A stretch of DNA of 64,000 bases from Auriscalpium vulgare. Lineage: Eukaryota; Basidiomycota; Agaricomycetes; Russulales; Auriscalpiaceae. The position numbers and the translations under genes are program-made. Below are positions 57,719-64,000 of this stretch, in pieces. The stretch spans positions 1,550,001-1,614,000 of the forward strand of contig JAHBBC010000006.1 in assembly GCA_019915015.1 (NCBI GenBank), in the 5' to 3' direction. The notes under the pieces were generated by a model. The model saw only the letters and a program-made list of their open reading frames with translations, was not told the DNA's origin and did not search any database. The number at the start of each line of letters is the position of its first letter. Positions within the stretch are counted from its first letter, which is position 1.

Positions 57719-59285
57719 ATGCGGTTGACATTCGTCAATGACCTCGGTCAGTCCTTCGTGGTTGAGATAGACCCAGAGATGGAGCTGGAAAATGTTAGGG
57801 CACTGCTTGAGGCCGAGGTGAGTGACCTTCCCCGCTAGGAGAGGTCATAGCCTGTAACACACACGCATCCGCAGTCTGGCATACCCGTCAGAGAACAGAG
57901 CATCTCTTTCCAGGGCCGCGAGCTTGCAGATTCGAGCGCGACGATACGGGGCCTCGGGGTCGTGGAGGATGCCATGCTTCTCCTTCGGAGAAAGGTCACA
58001 GTGGCCGGGAGGTATGTCCTCGTCCTCGGCGGTCTGCTTCATTCTCAACGCGGGTTGTTTATTCCGCGCAGGCCCGCAGAGCAGGACACAGAGATGATGA
58101 GACTACAGCTGCTCGGGGATCCTGAGCTCATGCGGCAGCTGGAGGAGGTGGGTGGCCCCTGCCTCGTTCACCTCTATCCGTTCACTTCTCTTCGTGCAGA
58201 CCCAGCCTGAGATCGCTGCTGCAGCGCGGTCCGATCCACATCGCTTCGCGGAGCTCCTTCGACAGACGCGAGCGCGACAGTCGGAAGCAGACCTAGAGAT
58301 CCAGCGACTGAACGCCGATCCGTATGATGTGGAGGCCCAATCGCGCATCGAGGAGGCAATAAGGCAGCAAGCTGTGCTCGAGAATATGGAGCATGCCCTG
58401 GAGTACTCTCCGGAAAGCTTTGGTCGCGTTTCAATGCTCTAGTGTGTGGCATCTGTCTGTCGAATCGGGTCATGTCCTGAACATATACCCCGTCTAGCAT
58501 CCCGGTCGAAGTCAATGGAAGGCCGGTAGTAGCTTTCGTGGATAGCGGGGCGCAGCAGACTATCAGTAGGTCATCCTTCGGCTATATACTGTGCAAATCT
58601 CAGTTGAGAGACAGTGAGCCCGGAGTGCGCAGAAGCCTGCGGGTAAGTCCTGCCTCAAGTACATCCACGAGTTTATCTTCACATCGAACAGCATCATGCG
58701 CCTTGTGGATAAGCGGTTTGCAGGCGTAGCGCGCGGCGTCGGGACTGCAAAAATACTAGGCAGGGTTCACAGCGCACAACTCAAAGTCGCCGACGTTTTC
58801 CTACCCTGTTCTTTCACATTGATGGAGGTACGGGTATATCGGACGTATTCCAGACACTTCCTAACAATGTCTAGGGACGGGATGTCGACCTCTTGCTGGG
58901 CCTGGACATGCTGAAGGCCCATCAAGCCTGCATCGACCTTGAGAAGAACGTTCTCCGCATCCAGGGCCGGGAAGTTCGTTTCCTCTCAGAACACGAGCTG
59001 CCTGAGAAGGCGCGCGACGGACGAGTTCCCGAGGGCGAGCTGGCATCAGAAGTGCCGACACCTAGCGGAAGTCACCCCCCACAGGGCTTCCCTGGAGCGG
59101 GAAACACATTGGGAATGGCACCCGGCGGTCCAGCGCACCGCTCCCCACCACATGCGCCAGGAAGCGCGTTCCCAGAGACCGCGATACAAACTCTGATGGG
59201 TCTTGGAGTGTCGAGGGAGGTCGCCATCAGTACGCTGGAGGCTGCGGGTGGTAACGTCGACGTGGCGGCGTCGCTGCTTTTCTAG
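57719..59285 (+). CDS. DDI1: DNA damage-inducible protein Ddi1 (UBL, retropepsin-like, UBA)
   Basis: A ubiquitin shuttle and aspartic protease acting with the proteasome. The ubiquitin-like domain starts [20 protein letters not shown] (57719) and ends [12 protein letters not shown]. The helical HDD region has [33 protein letters not shown] and [20 protein letters not shown] with [16 protein letters not shown]. The protease has [20 protein letters not shown] (catalytic Asp in DSGA, about 58541), [32 protein letters not shown] and [21 protein letters not shown] Pro/Gly-rich linker leads to the C-terminal UBA domain ([35 protein letters not shown]) with TAG at 59285. All three domains are present. 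Six or more short introns. Confidence 0.95.
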
Positions 59286-59457
59286 TTGACTCCGAGATCG
59301 ACATGTGAGAAGTTCACGGACGGTGTCATGATATGAGAGCATGCGGTCTGATGTACAACAAAAATGACACGGCGCGGTATGGTAGTGTCGATAGGAATAC
59401 ATGATGTATATAGGAGGCGGAAATGTCTGTAGAAATATATTCTCGATCATCGAGCAA

Positions 59458-60790
59458 TTAGATGAGACTGACACTAGTCCGTGTTAAGCCCCCGCGCCAG
59501 TTCCTCATCCCAGCGGACCTGCTCTGCGACCAGTCGCCTTGCATGTGAGCGAATGCGTCCTGAATATGCTCTGGTCGCAATGCCGTGCGCGCTTCAGGCG
59601 GCTGCATGAAAAGCGAGCTGGCAGGAAGTGGGATATCCAGGTCGCTGTCCGAGCTGTCCTCCCGCCGTCGCTTGTTCGACGAGTCTAAGGTCGGACCCGG
59701 CTTGCGCTTCCCGAGTAACGGCGATGCTGTGTGGTCCTCTCTGAGATACGACTCCTCCAGCGCCTTCTTCACTTCAAGGGCCGCAACCGTGAGCGAGCGC
59801 ACCATTTCGAAGGCGAGGAAGCCGACGATGTCCACAGTGTCGTCGTTAGCCTTCAAGTCAAGATGCGGTGGTAGATTGAGAAACTCCCGGAACCGCTTGG
59901 CTAATCAAGGAAGGCTCTCAGCGATCTAGCAGGGGATTTGAAAAGCATTTCTCACCCTTCCGGTATGAGAACGAGGCCTGGCGACAGTCGGAGTAGTGTT
60001 GGTACTCTTCCCTAGTCATTTGTTTAGTCACGTCGTCAGCTTCCTGCACAAGAAGAGAGTTGAGGAGCAATGCTAGAGTATGTACGGCGGGCTCTGACCT
60101 TCAATCGCTCCAAAGACGCCTCCTGAGCTTCCAGGTCGTCCTCATCTTCCTCGTCGTCCGATTGATGTCCACTTTGTCTTAACACCTCCGAGTAAATCGT
60201 CGTAATTTCCCATGGAAGTTTTATCGTGATCTTCTGAGCCTTAGCAGTCAACTTATCTGGCTGATGATGAGGGAAACCGGATTGCAGACAACCTGTAGCA
60301 CACACCGTCGGCCCCATCTTCCAGGGTCTCCACTTCTACACCACCGCCTCCATCAGCATTAGAGTCCTTTGCATGCTTCCGTACGTCCTTCCACGAGAGA
60401 TAGGTACGCAGCCGGTTCACTTTCGCGCGGTCGTGTCGAATTAGGAAGATGAGGTCTTCGGCTGACAAGTAGCGCGCACCGCGACGGTTGGCTAATGCTC
60501 GAGCCTGAACAATCTGTACCACAGTCAGGCTCAAGCCAGGAAACTGGACGTGCTCAAGTACTCACCAGCTCGACCAACTGACTGCGGATGATGTCTTCCA
60601 CAAGATTGACGGTCTCTGTCTGTGGCTCTTGTATCTCTCCGAATACAAACATCTGTCAAATTTCTCGGACGTCGTCCACTGAACGACATGAGCTGGGGCG
60701 CACCATCTGGGAAATTTCTTGCTGGTATTTGTACTCCCGTTTCCTCTCACCAGCATCCAAGCCGCCTGACGCTTTCTTGGCCGGCGTCAT
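59458..60790 (-). CDS. SPT3: SAGA subunit Spt3
   Basis: Spt3 is the histone-fold SAGA subunit that helps deliver TBP. It begins MTPAKKASGGLDAGERKREY at 60790. After an intron (about 60704-60654) comes MFVFGEIQEPQTETVNLVED and IIRSQLVEL, and after a second intron (about 60573-60515) IVQARALANRRGARYLSAED with LIFLIRHDRAKVNRLRTYLS, the TFIID-18-like histone fold. The second half has KITIKLPWEITTIYSEVL, EEYQHYSDCRQASFSYRKAK, RFREFLNLPPHL and DTVDIVGFLAFEMVRSLTVA with ALEVKKALEE, the second histone fold. The end is polar (GKRKPGPTLDSSNKRRREDS) and stops at 59458. The tail after the second fold is longer than strictly needed and includes an SRSAGMRNWRGGL segment. Confidence 0.93.
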
Positions 60791-61000
60791 CTTCGATGTT
60801 GAGACAAGACAAGTAGTGTATCACAGAGCGGACAACTAAGCTTGTGAGATTGTTGTTCGGAGATCGAACGATGCTGGGCGCCTATTACGGACCGGCCGTG
60901 CGATTCACGGCAACATAGTGTAAGTACAGTAAGTATGTTACATCCAAAAAAACATCGTGGCAGACATCAAAGGAAGCTACTCGAGCCCGCTACTGAGCCG

Positions 61001-63097
61001 CTACTCCCACTTCACATGACCACCCGGCAAGGTGGAAGTAGAAATGCCCTCGTCGCCCGACCGCGGCGGACCCGCGTGCTCGCTCAAGCTCAATCTTTGC
61101 GCCAATGCGTCCAGCAAAGGACGAATGTCCTTTTCGTTGGCAGCTGCGATGCCCGCCGACGGGAGTATCCCCATGCCGTTTGAGCTTGAGCCATATGGGG
61201 ACAAGGCCAGCTTGCGCGCGACTGCGTCCAACAAGGGCCGGACGTCCTTCACGAGCTCGCGGGGTACGGGCGCGACGGTGGGCGCAACCGGACGCTCAAT
61301 GGCGCCTTTGTCCAACTGCTTGCGGAGCGTCTTGATCTGCGACTTGATCGAGGTTTCGAAGTCGCCTGCCTTCCCGTCTTCGTCGTCGAGTAGGAAGGTT
61401 ACCAAGGAGGAAACACTGCATAGGCCGGAGTGAGTGAGCAATAAGGGAAAGAGCAGAGGTTCCTTGCGTACAATGCTTCCTTCAGGTAAGCGAAGCTGAA
61501 GCGGTCTGTGAGATCTGCGATCTCCTGGACCAGGCCGTCTGGGAAGTCGACTTTGTCGTTGTCCTTGAGCTTGCCTTGCCAATACTGGACGTAGAGCACC
61601 CGCGCATCTCTACTAGGGTCGTCATAGAGACTAGAGAAGAATTCACAAATATAGATGAGCTGGGGCACCCGATTTGTGCTCATGGACACGTACTATTTGC
61701 GATCGAAGCGGCTCGGCCGGGTGGAGAGACCAGGGTCCAGGCGGTCGAAGTGGTTCGTTGTTCCGATTACCAGTAGACCATCGTTTCCTTGGAGCCCGTC
61801 GAGCTCGTTCAAAAAGAATGACCGATTACTGTCGTTGATCAAGCTATCCAAGTCTTCCAAAATGAGGACGCATGGAGAGTTCTGGCGAGCTTTCGCAAAC
61901 ACTGCAGCCATAGACCCTTCTTCTCCCATCCAACCTGTGAAGTTATTTAAAAACGGTATCGCGGACAACGACATAAAAGCCATACTCTGAAAGGACTTGA
62001 CGTATAGAGGACTGTACCCCTTTGCGTCGCATTCCTTCATGATGGCCTTAATGCTGATGGTTTTGCCATTTCCTGCGCAAACGCTCAGCGGCGAGGTGCA
62101 GTATCGAAGGAGGACGACGTACCAGGAGGACCATACATGATGAGGCCACGCTACATCATGAATGTGGAGTCAAAGTTTCGCCAATGACCATGCAATGCGG
62201 ACTCTTTACCTTCCAAGGAAGAGCTAATTGCTTGTAAGTCCATTCTGAAGAGAAAAAACCGTTTACGTCCTTCTTGAGAGCGGCCTTGAACTCATCCTCT
62301 AGTATAACATCACTCCAGTTTGCCTTCTGAACCTCCTTCCAGAGGCCGCCATCCTTATTCCAGAACCCTTGATTGAAGACCCAAATCTCGTCATGCAGCT
62401 GGTCTGCCCAGATGCCGGCCGACAGTAGAAGCGCGCGGGAGAGATCCTCGGGTCCTTCGTGAAGGAGGAAGTGCATGCTGACATCGCTGAAGCCCACTGG
62501 CCACTAGGTGTATCTGTTGAGAAGATGCGGCGATGCAGTAGAGGAAGGCATACCGTGGCAATATAGAGGATGAAGTTCTTAGTCTGCGGAAGAGATATTC
62601 ATTAGTGAGAAGCCTGGAGGGATCCTGGATAGACACACCTGCCAAGTAAGTTTGAATGCGCCATACTGAACTTGATGTGCGATAGCTCCCGGGACGGGGC
62701 CAGCATTCTTCGGCAGCGGTTGGAAACGGATGCTGGTAATCAGTTCCGATGGAGATATTGCCTGTACATCAACGCCCGGAAATCCCAGTAAGTTCAAGCG
62801 GTAGTCCGAGGTCCTGAGTAAGGAATGTCCCGGATATAGTTTGCGCAGGTACTCGGATCTGGGAACGAGTTGAGACACATGGAAACAAGACAAGACCAGA
62901 GGTAGACGTACATGAGAATTGTAGGTCCGGAATGCTTTGCAGACGCTGGGGACAGAGGTCACTGGCTGACTGCGGTGATCTGTATGGGCGGACTTGCCTT
63001 GGTCAAACCAATGACCATAGAACGGGTCCCCATCGCTGTCCTCCTGGAAGGAGACTTTCACGAAGGCGTCCGAGACGTCGGGCGGTGTGTTGCTCAT
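61001..63097 (-). CDS. AAA-type ATPase, function not known
   Basis: Start [20 protein letters not shown] (63097). The N-terminal region (about 300 residues) has [27 protein letters not shown]-like text with [20 protein letters not shown] and [16 protein letters not shown]. The AAA module has [10 protein letters not shown] joined by an intron (about 62123-62072) to [20 protein letters not shown] (Walker A GPPGNGKT), [14 protein letters not shown] (Walker B), [20 protein letters not shown] (sensor and arginine-finger region) and [13 protein letters not shown]. The C-terminal extension has [20 protein letters not shown] and two similar RPLLDAxAxxLxLS segments (about 61245-61195 and 61124-61070), ending at TAG 61001. 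Walker A and B are intact. Intron 1 appears to use a GC donor (CAAG|GCAAGT, about 63000-62938). It is like other basidiomycete AAA proteins, distinct from BCS1. Confidence 0.78.
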
Positions 63098-63294
63098 TAT
63101 ACGTGCGGTCTGAGGCTGAGGAGGATGTGCCAGTGTGTACTGGCAGAGATGGAACACGTTGCACTAGATACGCGTCCGCAGTACTTAGTACGAGACGCGC
63201 GAAGTCGAACGCGTGGGACACCTACCCACGTGATGCGATGGGTCGGAGGCAGTCGTACTCGTCGCGTAAACTCGTGTCCACGACGTCAACCACC

Positions 63295-64000
63295 ATGTCC
63301 AAAACAACCACCGTCCTCACCGTCGCCGGGCTGGGCCTCCTTGCATATGTCGTCTACTTTGATTATAAGCGGAGAAATGACGCTACTTTCAGAAAGAAGC
63401 TCCGTATGTTGTTGTTCTTTCTCCCCGTGTCACGTATCTTACTCGACCAGGCAAGGAGAAGAAGAAGGTCGACAAAACTGTAGCCCAGACGGCAGCAGCG
63501 GATCCCGATGGCTTATCCACGGCCTTCCCGCAAGGTCTCACAGATGCCGACATTCGCGCTGCCATGGACAAGGTCAAGAGCGAGGAGGTGCCCCCCAGCC
63601 CCGAGGAAAAGGAGACGTATTTCATGACTCAAGTCGGTATGGGCGAGCAGCTGTGCGCTCAAGGTGCGTTGCACAGCCTCAATCAACCTTCTGTTTACTG
63701 ACGTGACCCTCCAGGACCCAACTTCTACCTGCCTGCCGCCATGTGTTTCTACCGAGCTCTGCGGGTCTATCCCACACCCGTCGAGCTTATCATGATCTAT
63801 CAGACCACGGTTCCCGAACCAGTTTTCAAGGTGCGTCGGGCTTAGCTCGTTCAAGATAGTCGTTGTTGACAGCGTTTGCAGATTGTCATGGAAATGACGC
63901 AGTTGGACGTGAGTGCACCTCCACCCTCAGCAGAGCACGAGGACGAGGGGCAGTCTGTGGTGTCGGAGGATGAGACGAGTCCGTCCAGACGTGGACCACC
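63295..64000 (+). CDS. TOM20: mitochondrial import receptor Tom20, partial at window end
   Basis: Tom20 recognises presequences at the outer mitochondrial membrane. The N-terminal anchor is MSKTTTVLTVAGLGLLAYVV followed by YFDYKRRNDATFRKKL. After an intron (about 63403-63453) come KEKKKVDKTVAQTAAAD, ALDKVKSEEVPPSPEEKETY-type text (63560-63620), MTQVGMGEQLCAQ and GPNFYLPAAMCFYRALRVYP with TPVELIMIYQTTVPEPVFK, the TPR-like receptor domain. The last exon has IVMEMTQLDVSAPPPSAEHE and an acidic Ser-rich stretch that runs past base 64000 without a stop. Introns occur near 63665-63714 and 63832-63881. The start at 63295 follows CACC, a good context. It is divergent from the AAA ATPase (198 bp apart). 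Confidence 0.93.

Noticed and set aside
1..64000. Transposon, rRNA, tRNA or CRISPR content
   Set aside because: By eye I found no transposase or reverse-transcriptase motifs, no long terminal or inverted repeats, no tRNA-like TPsiC boxes in gaps and no spaced repeats. A tRNA scan could still find something small.

Overview
The window is nuclear DNA of a filamentous basidiomycete, most likely an Agaricomycete. Evidence: compact gene spacing (often 100-300 bp), coding regions cut by many introns of about 45-65 bp with GT(A/G)NGT donors, and a gene set (IQGAP, Spc98/GCP3, Asp1/Vip1, Rcf2, Ofd1, SIN-type Cdc14, Atg29, Spt3, Tom20) typical of such genomes. A secreted GMC oxidoreductase of the aryl-alcohol oxidase group suits a wood or litter decayer. 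I read 28 protein genes by joining exons by eye. I saw no rRNA, tRNA, transposon or CRISPR array. The first gene (IQGAP) and the last (Tom20) run off the ends.

Layout. 1-10 kb: IQGAP (-, 3' end outside), an AMP-dependent acyl ligase (-), gamma-tubulin complex protein GCP3 (+). 10-25.7 kb: a copper-transporting P-type ATPase (-), divergent from the inositol pyrophosphate synthase Vip1/Asp1 (+), an FTS/AKTIP-like inactive E2 (-), an Rcf2-type HIG1 protein (+), a ferric reductase (-), a Nop13/Rnp24-like RRM protein (+). 25.8-31.1 kb: Ofd1/Tpa1 dioxygenase (-), a four-helix membrane protein (-), a second Rcf2 paralogue (-), an NR2C2AP homologue (+). 31.5-46 kb: an atypical protein kinase (+), a tail-anchored coiled-coil protein (-), a GMC oxidoreductase (+), a long FG-repeat nucleoporin with an N-terminal membrane helix (-), cytochrome b5 (+). 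46-64 kb: SIN component Cdc14 (-), a FAH-family enzyme (+), succinate-semialdehyde dehydrogenase (-), a Zn2Cys6 regulator (-), Yih1/IMPACT (+), Atg29 (+), Ddi1 (+), Spt3 (-), an AAA ATPase (-), Tom20 (+).

Possible functional groupings. The copper ATPase and ferric reductase both belong to reductive iron uptake, and the reductase has two matches to the iron-GATA factor site upstream. Two Rcf2 paralogues flank the oxygen-sensing-type dioxygenase Ofd1. The FAH-family enzyme, succinate-semialdehyde dehydrogenase and Zn2Cys6 factor lie together and could be a small aromatic or GABA catabolic unit. The most unusual gene is the FG nucleoporin, whose order (membrane helix, basic region, C-terminal FG repeats) resembles animal POM121. 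Most other genes are housekeeping. All gene functions are assigned from recognised motifs, not from searches, and exon limits should be taken as estimates.
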